A DNA stretch of 64,000 nucleotides from Arctopsyche grandis (taxonomy: Eukaryota > Arthropoda > Insecta > Trichoptera > Hydropsychidae): assembly GCF_051622035.1 (NCBI RefSeq), contig NC_135359.1:21362001-21426000 (forward strand), in the 5' to 3' direction. Every line of letters begins with the position of its first letter. Position 1 is the stretch's first letter. A program made the position numbers and the translations under genes. The notes under the pieces were generated by a model. It was given only the letters and a program-made list of their open reading frames with translations, did no database searches and was not told the origin of the DNA. Positions 1-11,005 of the stretch are shown here, piece by piece.

Positions 1-75
1 TTCGCAATTTTCATGGCAAAAATTGTCTTTGTGACCACCGCGATGTGATGAATAGTCCAATTACCGTCAAGAATA
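1..75. repeat. Partial copy of foldback/MITE family 'A'
   Basis: The first 70 bases nearly match 10313-10382 (the stretch around TTTTCATGGCAAAAATTGTC and the ending GTCCAATTACCG). A related copy lies at 22236-22395. This is the right end of a family whose other end reads like GGTGATTACTGGTCACAAA. The copy is cut by the window edge. Confidence 0.75.
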
Positions 76-1317
76 GCGTCTCCTTGCGTTTATATACACA
101 AAATTTTAAGTATGTAATTCACTATCATTTGGATCCACAAAGTTGTCTTGGTGAATCACAAACGAATGCATTCATATTCCGAAACGGAAGTTGAAACGTC
201 AATTCGGCACAAGTCGTGGATTATTTACAACACACTTGAAAGAATTTGTTTTTAGAAATTCATTTCGCACCTCCACCAGTGTTTGGAGTATTTCTGACGG
301 TAATTGCAGAGAATTACACAATATAAGTACTATGTTGGATCTTACGTCAAATACCAGGCGAAAAAAGATAAATCAGACACCCCTTGAATTAATATACACA
401 GCCTCAGGCGAGGGCTGATAAATTTTCAATTATATGTATTACACAATCTCTCCAATAATAAAACATTTAATCAGTTATATCTAATATATAATTTCGAAAG
501 AGACTTTGTAAGTATTGTTGGTTGGGAATCAAAAACAAGTCAGTTTCTATGACCATTCGATTGATTGAATATTTTTTTTCCAATTTAAATAAATTTAATA
601 AAAAAAGCAAATGAATATTTACTATTATATGTCTCTGTGAACGAAGATATTTCGGCCAAAGTTGACTTTGCACGCTCGTACAGAAAGGCGATGATGGAAT
701 CGTGAGATTTGGGTTTTAAGGAGAAGTATATGAGATCGTCGATTTCGATTCGGGATGGTATAATTTGTGCTATATTCCTAAAATAATTTACCTCCAATCG
801 CTTAAAATTATTTACAGCGCTGAAAATCACCCAACATTCACTTTTTTAACGTCAATATCTTCAAACACAGATTTTACTTGTCTGCTTATACCCCTCACTG
901 TATCACAATCTTCCGGGAATTGTCGTTCAAATATTTTTCATTAAAATTACGTATTATTTATTATGATCTCTGGTGAACCCCCTTGGATTGTATGGAGACG
1001 AGACATAGACACCAAAAAAGAGAGGGGGGGGGGGGCATGTAAAATGCCTTCGAAAGGTGGTACTGGAGACGGATGCTGTACATTATATGGAGCGCAAGAC
1101 GCATGAAGCATCCTCAAAGATCTGGCAGACTCTCCACAAAATGTAGAAAAATAATTATTTACTACTTTAGCCATATTACCAGGAAGGATGTGGAGAATCT
1201 ATAGAAGCTGGTAATTACCGGAACACTAGCGGTAAAGCGTGCTAGAAGACAGTCTCTCATAAGATGTGTTAACATTTCAACTTTATATCTATGTACATGT
1301 ATAGATTTAAAACCCGG
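76..1317. other. Gene-free AT-rich stretch with one dispersed repeat
   Basis: No ORF here resembles a known protein. Bases about 480-640 (starting near TTTCGAAAGAGACTTTGTA and running to AAATTTAATAAAAAAAGCAAATG) match 42083-42235, so they are a copy of a dispersed repeat. In the second copy this repeat ends in an ACCGGGCGAAGCCGGGT hairpin followed by CTAGT. A 13-base G run lies near 1023-1035. Confidence 0.6.
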
Positions 1318-1747
1318 CTTAAGGTCTGACCGCACTATACGACAACCGAACGATCCGACACTTCACAACAGTGTGCGACAATATTAGGTAAACCGCACTT
1401 GAACGACAGCGATGCGACACTACGCAGTAAATTATGTCAATCACTCGTTCTTTGATATGCGAGGAAGAAGAACAATCGAGAAAAACCAAAAGATTATGGC
1501 TACATGCTATTTTAAAGTCACGACATGAAGAAGGAGAATAATTGTCGCAAGGCAACCCCCACCCAACGACATTGCGTCAAAGTTGGTCGAAAAGTCAACT
1601 TTGACGAAAGGTATCGTTTTACATCTTGCGACTGTCGCGTAGTGCGTAGTAGTTATGTCTCATACAATTTCATTCAAACAATATTTGGTCGCGTGCTGTT
1701 GTGAATTATCGGATCGTTCGGTTGTCGTATAGTGCGGCCAAACCTTT
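1318..1747. mobile_element. MITE, about 0.43 kb, long terminal inverted repeats
   Basis: The left end (GGTCTGACCGCACTATACGA and the following CAACCGAACGATCCGA) recurs inverted at 1690-1742. The arms continue as a diverged inverted match for about 100 bases, including GCGACACTACGCAGTA against its partner near 1630. TTAAG flanks the left end and TTTAAG the right, so the target duplication is not exact in my reading. There is no coding capacity; the small minus-strand ORF is a by-product. Confidence 0.75.
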
Positions 1748-1849
1748 AAGTAAATATGTCATTTTAACCGAATACAACTGACAAATTTAAACCGAATAAA
1801 TTCTCCAAAATACAAATTACGAGGAAAACTGTCCAATATAATTGTAATA

Positions 1850-2444
1850 ATTTACCGGCGAACTGATTCAATCGACTGGATACCACAACGAGGCCAAACT
1901 TGACCTAGGAGCTGTGAATTGTAAAATTGACATAAACGAGATTTGTAACGCACCGACAACGTTATTGTTGGTTTGTTTACGTGCCGTGACGTATGTGGAA
2001 GCGGCGATAAGCGGGTGATCTCACGGCTGCCATTGCATACCGCATGTGGACATTCAGAAGAATCTTCCATGATATTTCAGCACTGACGAGCGTACCGATT
2101 TCCACGTGCATTTTCGACGATTCCGCCGACGAGAATTCGATCAATTTGCGCAATGTTTTCGTACGACTCACTCGCCCAAGGTCACGCATCCGGTCCAAAA
2201 CACACGGTGTTGTCCAAACACGATTAGATAACAGTAAAAATTTTCGACCGTTTGTGTACAAAAATCGTAACTTAAACGCCTTTCGCCTCGAAAACATCAA
2301 CTGCTGTTTGATATGTTCATGTTCACTCGATAACGGTAATTCAAAGTTCGAATGATGATCACTTTTTATTGGGCAACAAACGAAACTCATAGTATAATAT
2401 TTGGTAATTGGATGGGCTGTAATATGCTGACTTTGATTCAACAA
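1850..2444 (-). other. Unrecognised ORF-bearing segment, possible first exon
   Basis: This block is less AT-rich than its surroundings and has overlapping open frames on both strands: 155 codons on minus (1977-2444) and 103 on plus (2044-2355). I recognise neither protein. On the minus strand an ATG at 2070 opens MEDSSECPHA, and the next bases read GTATGC, which could be a splice donor. That would make this the 5' end of a gene running out of the window to the left. It could equally be a promoter or an old transposon fragment; nothing here proves coding. Confidence 0.25.
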
Positions 2445-3559
2445 TTATGAATTAAAAGAGATAAAAAACAAATGTGATGTGAATTAAGAGATAAAAAACA
2501 AAGTTGTTAAAATATTTTGTAACAAATACATCTTGTATATATTAAAGTTTCATTGTTAACAAGTCTATTTTTAAATACATGGTTATACTTCTTACAGTTA
2601 CAACGATCATTCACAGGGTTTAATTTGGCTATATAACCCCTAAATGAGTGTTACCTAAGTTGAGACCCAATCCAATCGAAAAGAGGATGAAATTTTTGTC
2701 TAAATCATCAGTGAATAATAAACTCATACAAGATAAGCTCGTTAATAAGTATAAGTATAGGATAAGGAAAATGGTGTTATAATAAAACCTATCTATTACT
2801 ATTTCCTAGGAGGGAAAATATTCATATTTCAGCTCTTCTGCATTGCAATCCTATTTTTTAATAAATAATAGATTTTGCAAGATTAAAATCGAAAGTTTAT
2901 TGTTAATTACACAATAGTATGTATGTAATAATACAAATTTATTTTTTTCCAATACTGTCACTACTACATAGTATTCAAAATAAGAAGGCAACACGTTAAC
3001 AAACAATATGCGTATATCACACGTTACAAATACATTTTTGAATTTTGTTGTCTTGAAGTGTTCCAAAATTTTCCTCACTTGCATGCTTTTTACTAAGTGA
3101 GAATATAATTAATACATTTAAAAAATAATTATCACACGGAACCAATTACAGATTGTTTAAAGGTGTTTCTTGAAATTATTTAAATATATTATTTTGTATA
3201 TGTATACAAATTTTCCAATCGAAATCTTAACTAAGTTGCATAATCATTACTTGTATATTCGTCGATTTTAGTATATATAAAATAAACTACATTTAGATAT
3301 TTATGTTGCAATGTGATACATTCAAAATTCAAATCAACCGTGTATACACACTAACTACTAAAAATCACTGAAAGATGTGAATGGTATAATTGTTGCAAAA
3401 ATTAACAACAATAACAATTTTTCTTTACTTAAACCAACCGTTTTTTAATCACTTAAAAATCTATAATATAAAAAATTAGAATGTACAAGAACATATAATC
3501 GCCTCCATCAATTGGATAAAACTAATTTTTCCTAATATAAAATTAATTATATGATCACT
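2445..3559. other. AT-rich intergenic sequence and ZC3H18 3' flank
   Basis: This stretch is very AT-rich. I see no protein-like ORF and no clear repeat with readable ends. The right part should hold the 3' UTR of the minus-strand ZC3H18 gene, which stops at 3560. Confidence 0.5.
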
Positions 3560-6500
3560 TTATATTTTCGATCTTTTTCTCGCGATTGCATCTTCAACTG
3601 CTTTCAACTGCTTAAGCAATTCTTCCCTACGAGATACGGGCTTCTTTGCAGGCAATACTTCGTTAATCGGTGACGTTGCAGGTCGTTTCTTAGGGGCGAC
3701 TCCGTCTAAAATTATATATCGGAAAATGTAACAACATACAAAATCTACACCAAAATAAAATAACAAAGCACTTACCTTTTCTAGTACCTTCCACCACATC
3801 TTTCTTTTGTGCGTCAGCTATGTATTTTGGTGAAAGAAGTCTAGGTCCGCCACTGACTTTATTTGGTTGTTTTTTATCCAAACCACCAGGAGCAATACTG
3901 ACACCACTAATTGCGGTAGCCCCACGATGAGCTGTTTTCGCACGACTTTTAGAGCTATCACTTGAACTAGAGCTATGAGTATCTGAATCCGATTCACTAG
4001 AACTCGATGATGAATCTGGAAAATTCAATTTGATATATTCAAATTATAAACAATAACAGTATTTAACCCAGTATAACCATATAAGATCATCGAATACCTG
4101 ATCCTGAGGATGAAGATTTCGAATATAATTTTCTTTGCCTTGATTTTGGCGGTTTAGTGCGTCCAAACTCATCAACTGTAGAATTCTATGAAATACAAAT
4201 AAAACAATATTCATTTTTAGTGGTTTAATGATTTCTCATTAAAGCTCTCAATTCGTGTGTTTTTAGAATTCATTCATATTAAAATGAATTAAAAATAAAT
4301 AAGTCATGTAATTTTATATTTCAAATATGAATAAAGTATTCACTTTATTGTGTGGAGGTGGTGGATTTGCAGCACTTTGGCGAGTAGCAGCTGGTGAAGG
4401 AGCCCGTTTCCGTGCAGATGGAGCTGGAGGATTCATAGCAACCGCACGTGCAGTAGCTGCACGTCTTTCCTGTACTATCACAGATGGAGACACTGCTCTC
4501 CTACAAATGCGAAAATTTAATTCATATATGTATGTACATAGATGAACCACATTGTAAAAAATCATTTTGATAATAAAGAACTACCTCGATTTTCCAGGAG
4601 AATGGGGTCTACGCCTTTTTTTTCTACCAGCAGAACCCGATCTTGCAGAACTGTTTGATGAACGTGAACTGGATCGTGACGAGCTAATTAAAAACACGAG
4701 ATTTATCAGTACAATTGTTCATTTTAGTATTGAAGATAGAAATATATGCTTGTAAAACATATAATAACCTAGAAGATGAATATGAGCTTCCAGATGAATA
4801 ACCACGACGACGTCTTCTCGGTTGTTTCTCTCGCCCTCGTCGTGTTCCAGGACTACGGTTACCAGCGCCACCACCACCGCCGCCGCCTACTCCTACTGCT
4901 CCTCCTCCTGCTCCTCCTCCTGCACCACCTCCACCTCCTCCTCGCATCCATGGGTCAGCCCATTCATCACCTCTTCCACCAGGGACACCACCAGGAGCGC
5001 GTTGAACGATAACCTCTCTCGTTGTTCTACTGCGTCTCTTTAATTAAAAATAGAGTGATTTTTTTTAAAAATTAAGGTAAAATGAATAACCGCCAAATTA
5101 TATTTGCCACACTTACGGATTTTTGCAAGCCTCTATCGTCAAGCTTGTCATCATATGCATGGGGAGGCATTCCACGTGGTGGTGATATTGAAGCACGATT
5201 AATAACTCTTTCATAACCACGGTCGCGAGTATTATATCCTCGACTGATATCTTCGTAATGTGATCGCCTAAAATGATAAAATAAATATTGGATACTAATG
5301 TTTTTATAAACGTATTTAGGAACAATGTATTTTTTTGTATGTGTTTACCTCTCAGGTACACGTAGATATTCTTCCCTTTCCCTTTTAACGACTGGTGGAC
5401 TGCTGGGTGGTGGAAGTCCAGCATATGCAGCTAAATCCGGATCTTCTTCTTCTCCCGGACCTAAGGATGCACCGTGGCCTCCACCACCACCTAAACTTAA
5501 ATGCATTTTTTTCTCTTCAAAATCAGTATCTTGTTCTTTGCGCTTGCAAGCCTTTCTCATCATCTGAAAAATAAATAAAATTTAGTGAATTCAATTTATT
5601 ACTATTAGTTGAAATCAATTGATAAATAAAATATTACTTCTTTTGCTGTACGTAAACCTCTCTCCCATGCACTTTCAGCTTGAGATGGTTCTGCTCTACC
5701 CATAGGTAAAGTGGAATGTTGAAGTGCAGCTGACGCTATGTGAGGATGAAGATGTCCAGGATGATGTTGACTGTATCCAGAAGCGGGCATTGTTCTTACC
5801 ATATCAAACATAGTATAATTCCCTTTGTCAGTAACACCAGGATGAAGAAATCTATTTGAGAATGCAATCAGAAAACAAGTAAATAATTAAACTTATGTTA
5901 TATATATTTAAACATTTTCATTTAAAGAAAATTAAACACATTAATAAACCTACCGACAGCTAACGCCCCACGTACATTGTCCTCTGGAATAAAATCGACA
6001 CACCGGTCTCGGTTCAGTTTCTTCTGGACGGCGATCCTCGTCATCTGAAACTTCACCTTCTTCGAGAGAAGATGCTGCACCTGATCCTTCATCATCATCA
6101 TCATCTATTTAAAAATAACGATGCACATTTAACGCAAACATATTAAACTTCACTAAAACACAATCACATTTTGAATGACGATCAAAATACTTTTAGGTTT
6201 TTCATTTTGATTGTTGGTGTTGTTTTCAGAGGCCTTTGATCTCGAGGTGGGAGGTGCGTCTAAACATTCTCCTTCTTCTGCTTCAAAATCTAATTGTTCT
6301 TCGACATCTTCAGTTTTGTTTGTTTTTTCTTGAGGTATCTATGTATGAAAATAAATTTATTTGAAAATATAATACAAACTTCAATATTTGTGTATCAATA
6401 TGAAAATAGTTTTAACCTTTTCTAATTTCACTGGTTCAGAACTACCGTTGGTCAATTTAGACGTAGAATTATTGGGAACAGAGTCTTCACTTTTATCATT

Positions 6501-8016
6501 ACTTACTATTGCTTCTGACTTGATTTCTCTAGCAGATTCTTGATTTTTAGACAACTCACGATTCTAAAATATTAATAACAAAACAAATATATCACAGGTA
6601 GAGAAAGTCACGATATATTGTTAAAAAAATCATCAATATTGAAATATTCTTTTAAAGTTATTTCCTATAATATTGACAGGGAATGTGAAAAAAATCAGTA
6701 ATACTGAATTTTATACTTACAAAACTCTCGAAAGTTGTTTTGAAACAACCATTGACATAAAAGATTTTTTTTGCACTTTCTATCACAGATCACTGGTTTT
6801 TACTTACACAAACTGATTACAAATACTAAACGCTTTAAAATTTTACACAAAAAATACTTTTCATAACTTTCACGAACTATGCACTGCTATAATCAAAATA
6901 TTTATATAACATTTTGTCTGAGTTCTTATTATTCTTATTATTGCTAGTGATTTTTTTTTTTTTTGTTTAATACAATATAAACAAAAACATAAATATTGAG
7001 ACAAATTTGAATCAATTGCAGATGAACTGCAAAACAATTTTAAGTAAAAAAAAGCAAAATAATGAGACAGTGATGTCCACATAAATATACTGTTGTGCAA
7101 AAACATATATTTTGTAATCTTACGCTATTGAAGCTTTTCCGAGCAGATGGACGGTCGTCTTCTGAAGCGGGACCCATCGATTCTAAATCAGATACATCCG
7201 AAAGATCTTCATGGCTAATGTTCACATTGCAATCGTCTTTCTTATCTCTCCTAGAGCCCCTCAAACCGTCTTTAGATTTTTCTCGAGATTGTTTTTCTTC
7301 AGGATCAAATTCCATTTCTCCTAAAAGTTAATGTGTTTAAATGGAAAACTGTGATTTTATTCAGCAATATAAATAATACACCACAAATTACCTTCAGAAA
7401 TTTCTTCAGTCGGTGGATTATTTACATAATTCGTTCTTTCTTGTGGACTAGAATCTCGACTCGATCCGCTTGAATCAGATTCATCCTTAATTTGAGATTT
7501 TTTGGGAGAATTTTGAGGAGAAAGTGAAGTTTGTCTGCTACGTGAATCACTTTTAGGACTCCATTTATTGTCAGATTTTTTTTTTAAATCCGCAGCGGAT
7601 TCATAAGTAGGACTACCGGGACTACCGGGAACAGAATTAGAAGGATTAGGACTAGATGGTGTGAGACTGGAGGGAGCTGGACTCGGTTGGTCAGTATGTG
7701 GCGAAGCCGGATGGGACGGTGGTGACCGACTACCACTTCTGCTTCCGTTTCGAGGACATTCGGGAGACGGTGGTCGTGAATTTTCCGGAGAATCTACATC
7801 AGAATTTTGGTTGCTTTGGTGCGACGCCGGTCTCTCTTTATCAGATGATTCAGGACCTTCTACAGACTGCGGACTTTGTGGGTTTGAATGACGATTCGCA
7901 TTTTTACTGCCTACGGATGATACGCTGGCTCGTCGTGGGGAACTTGAAGCACTACTACCTTCTCCATCTGACGATGCGTCACCTGCAGTTTCACCACGAG
8001 AATCTTCTGAATCCAT
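3560..8016 (-). CDS. ZC3H18: Zinc finger CCCH domain-containing protein 18 (ZC3H18)
   Basis: Nuclear RNA-processing factor; in vertebrates it links the cap-binding complex to the exosome/NEXT machinery. Coding exons (minus): 8016-7392, 7320-7124, 6563-6417, 6338-6191, 6104-5954, 5851-5638, 5563-5349, 5267-5117, 5037-4769, 4683-4585, 4500-4344, 4185-4098, 4015-3776, 3705-3560. All junctions are GT-AG and keep frame, giving 948 aa. The N-terminal ~208 residues are Ser/Pro-rich. An acidic stretch precedes the single CCCH finger, which straddles the junction of exons 5 and 6 (CRFYSRGQCTWGVSC, then RFLHPGVTDKGNY). The family motif AWERGLRTAKEV follows, then a Gly-rich tract (exon 9) and SR-like stretches. 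The C-terminus RREELLKQLKAVEDAIARKR is a ZC3H18 hallmark. An acceptor (polypyrimidine then ACGCAG) sits 9 bases upstream of the ATG, so a non-coding 5' exon is expected. Confidence 0.93.
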
Positions 8017-8025
8017 CGACTCAAC

Positions 8026-8860
8026 TGCGTAAAAAAAAAATAAGATGAATCCTTAGAAATACAAATATTTAAGTGGCTCAAATCATAAATGTATTATAAA
8101 ATAAGACAGCTGTATAATTAAAAAGAAATATCCCAGATTTGTTTCTTTTTTTTAATTTTATATAAGGAAAAGAAAGGTTTTTTAAACATCAGAACGATAT
8201 AAAAGCATTATATTTGATATTACGCATTTCAGTAACGTCAACATAATGATTTTCATTAAACATTCAAATAAAAGTTGTCAGTACATATAAGCAGTCAACA
8301 ACGTAGTGTATACAAAATTGAGGTTCTGTCAAAAGTACACAAAAATGTTATATATGTTATTAAAAATTACAAATAATTACGATGAAGACACAGAATAAGA
8401 TTCGGTGAACGTATTTACATGTGAATGCGAAATGGTGACAAGTTGAAGGGCGTAGTCGCGGGGGGCACCCGCCAAAAAGAGGGACGCGTGAGCCGAAACG
8501 AAGACCTCCAGCCGCAAGATACAAGCCAACTCTTTTTCGACCATGTTCTGCCAAACGGCGATCACTATCGCTGAAAAGCCTCGCCACCCATCACTATCTA
8601 TTCAATCATTCATCACTTTGCTCTACTCGTTGTACTTTCTCTTCACATTGGTCGAGTATTAACGAATACCACCCTGACGAAATATTGCATTATACTCTCA
8701 CACACGCAACTACATTGTTCCCATACAAGAAACTTTTGAGCAGTGAGACCAATGGGAACAGCGGGTATTATAAACAGCCTTAATTTGAATTTTGATACCA
8801 AAACTTAGGTTGGAAAAATAATATCATCAAAAATCATTTATTTATTTATTTTACCATTGT
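8026..8860 (-). promoter_or_regulatory. 5' flank of ZC3H18: leader intron and likely promoter
   Basis: The ZC3H18 ATG lies just inside an exon that starts after a strong acceptor, so transcription must begin further upstream (higher coordinates). The segment 8430-8590 is GC-richer than the flanks and is the best guess for the first non-coding exon or promoter. I cannot place a transcription start. The 75-aa ORF there does not look like a conserved protein. Confidence 0.35.
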
Positions 8861-8864
8861 CATA

Positions 8865-9605
8865 ACGGTAAACGGATTATTTCGGAAAAAGCACTAAATT
8901 TTAACTATTTCTCACGCAAAGTCACTAAAATCACGATCACGGAACATCTGGCACTCGAGTTCTCATTAGCAGGGCTACCGAGAGGAATCCCGGCACTGGA
9001 AAATATATTCATGCCCTATGACAAACAAAAAAGAAAATCTTATAGATATATTTTTAATATGCGAAAAATCTCTCTGCAGCCCCCCCACTATGAAATCTCA
9101 TGAGCCGCTACTGGTTAAATGCTATTTTTTGAAATAATCTAATAAGTTTACCATGTGGTGCTCACTTTACATGGAATATAATATTTTCATTTATATTTGC
9201 ATATATTTTGTTTCTCACCGCATTGCTTTCTTTTTTTATATTTTATTCTGTATGTGTGTCAATTTAAATAAAATAAAAATAATATAAATAGGTACGATTT
9301 CACATGGACACAAATAATGACGCAGATCGAAAAATAATAAACATTTAGCACTATAAAAATATATGTATTTTTATGTAGAATAATATAAAATATCAATATC
9401 GATCAGTCGAACGTCCCAATACGGGGCCCCTCAAGTAGTCCGGGCCCTGGAACTTTAACCCCAGCTTCCCCCCCCCCCCCCTTTCGGTGGCACTGCTCGT
9501 CAGTACAATATTTGATAGAGTTTTTGGGTGCCAGATATTCCGTGTTCGAGATTTTAGTGACGTCCACGAGATAGCTTTTTGCGGAATAATCACCGAACCG
9601 TCATA
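8865..9605. mobile_element. Foldback/MITE family 'A', diverged full-length copy
   Basis: The left arm (CATAACGGTAAACGGATTAT, then AAGTCACTAAAATCACGATC and CGGAACATCTGGCACTCGAG) is repeated inverted at about 9480-9605 (AGTGCCAGATATTCCGTG-like text, ending CACCGAACCGTCATAAC). The arms are diverged over about 100 bases. The core has a C run (9469-9482) and no coding capacity. Confidence 0.65.
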
Positions 9606-9929
9606 ACATACTGTCCCAAATCGATATTTACATATGGCCAGACTTGTACATATTTATGCATGTATATAAATTTTGAAAGTATATTCTATCAAACAGTGGT
9701 GATAAATAGAGGGTAGGCAGTGAACTTCTGAAGAACCGTTTCTATAATTAAAACAGTTAAATTGGCAAACTCTGATAGAGTTGAAGTCACAAAAATAATT
9801 AAATCTAACCAGCAGCACTTCCGAAATACTTCAAACCAGACAAAGTGTGAATTTTTCAATCGAGGATGGGCCCAGAATCTCTCAATTGCTAACACATATC
9901 TATTATGTGTTGAGAGGTAAGCGCACAAT

Positions 9930-10384
9930 GCGATTATTTCGCACACTGTGATCCCCGCACACGATAATCGGTACAATGAAAATCGCGAGTACGGAATATC
10001 GGCACTTGAGTTCTCGCTAGTATGGCAGTTCGCTTGAATAGCTCTTGATGAATGGAATTTTCAGGTGCCAGATGTTCCATGATCGAAATTTTAGTGGCGT
10101 GTGCGAGATCGTTTTCGAACACGTCACTAAAAACTACTCAGTCACTCAGCACCGAACCGTACTGAAATATATGGTTCGGTGATTACTGGTCACAAATTAT
10201 TCGTCACAAAGTCACTAAAATCTCTATAACGGAACATCTGGCAGCCGAAAAGTCCATCATACTAACGATAACTATCATAGTAACGAGAACTTGAGTGCCA
10301 AATATTGTGTATTCGCGATTTTCATGGCAAAAATTGTCTTTGTGACCACCCCAATGTGACGAATAGTCCAATTACCGAAATATA
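9930..10384. mobile_element. Two adjoining copies of foldback/MITE family 'A'
   Basis: About 9934-10160 and 10170-10384 are neighbouring family members. The second begins GGTTCGGTGATTACTGGTCA and ends near CGAATAGTCCAATTACCG. Its interior (CTCTATAACGGAACATCTGG, then CAGCCGAAAAGTCCATCATA) matches 22236-22395 closely. Inverted sub-repeats around GGAACATCTGGCA and its complement lie inside both copies. No coding capacity. Confidence 0.7.
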
Positions 10385-11005
10385 TGTACATACATACATT
10401 TCAAGTTCTGCTCAAAATTATTATTTGGCTAAATTATTTGTATTTGGCTGAGCCCACTTATGATACGTGTTCATCTCAAACATATTTATTTAATATTTGT
10501 CGAGCGTAAGTGCATATTGGTTACGCCTTTGTTCGTCATAATTAGTTATTTTTCGCGCAAAATTAATAATCTATACCTTTTAAAAAATTTTCTTCTGAAT
10601 CGTAGGCTACGATGTCGTCATCGTAGAACCGAGTGAGTAAATGCAATCTATAATTTGAATCACTTTGGTCCTATACAGATTTGTTTCCGTGTACAAAATC
10701 AATAAATAAGTTACAAACTTCTATACTATTCAATTTCGTATGTATGTAAACGGACCTAATGTGTACTCGGCCTTAAAGAGCGTTGAGTATGAGAGTCATT
10801 TATATTTTTAAATTAACATTTGTATGGTAAATTGATAAACGAATCGGAGAAACTACATATGTAGTTTATGAATTTCGTACTACATATTGGTACACCTAAA
10901 TCTGAGATGATGGTCGTGAATAGTGAGAAGTTTATACCATAGTTCGAAAGCGGGAACCGGGAAGTCGACAAGCAAGAAGTGCGTCTTACGTTTTCGAAAG
11001 TGAGA
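10385..11005. promoter_or_regulatory. 5' flank of DMC1
   Basis: This AT-rich stretch ends in the DMC1 reading frame. No TATA element, initiator or repeat with clear ends could be assigned. An in-frame ATG at 10979 would add nine residues to DMC1, but it lacks support from the family. Confidence 0.3.

Noticed and set aside
7661-8048. Plus-strand ORFs of 76 and 116 codons across ZC3H18 exon 1
   Set aside because: They are complements of the Ser/Pro-rich exon 1 and show no recognisable protein features.
10979-11005. Upstream ATG for DMC1 (nine extra residues)
   Set aside because: The added residues (MRLTFSKVR) are basic and not seen in the family. The 11006 ATG leads straight into the expected acidic N-terminus.
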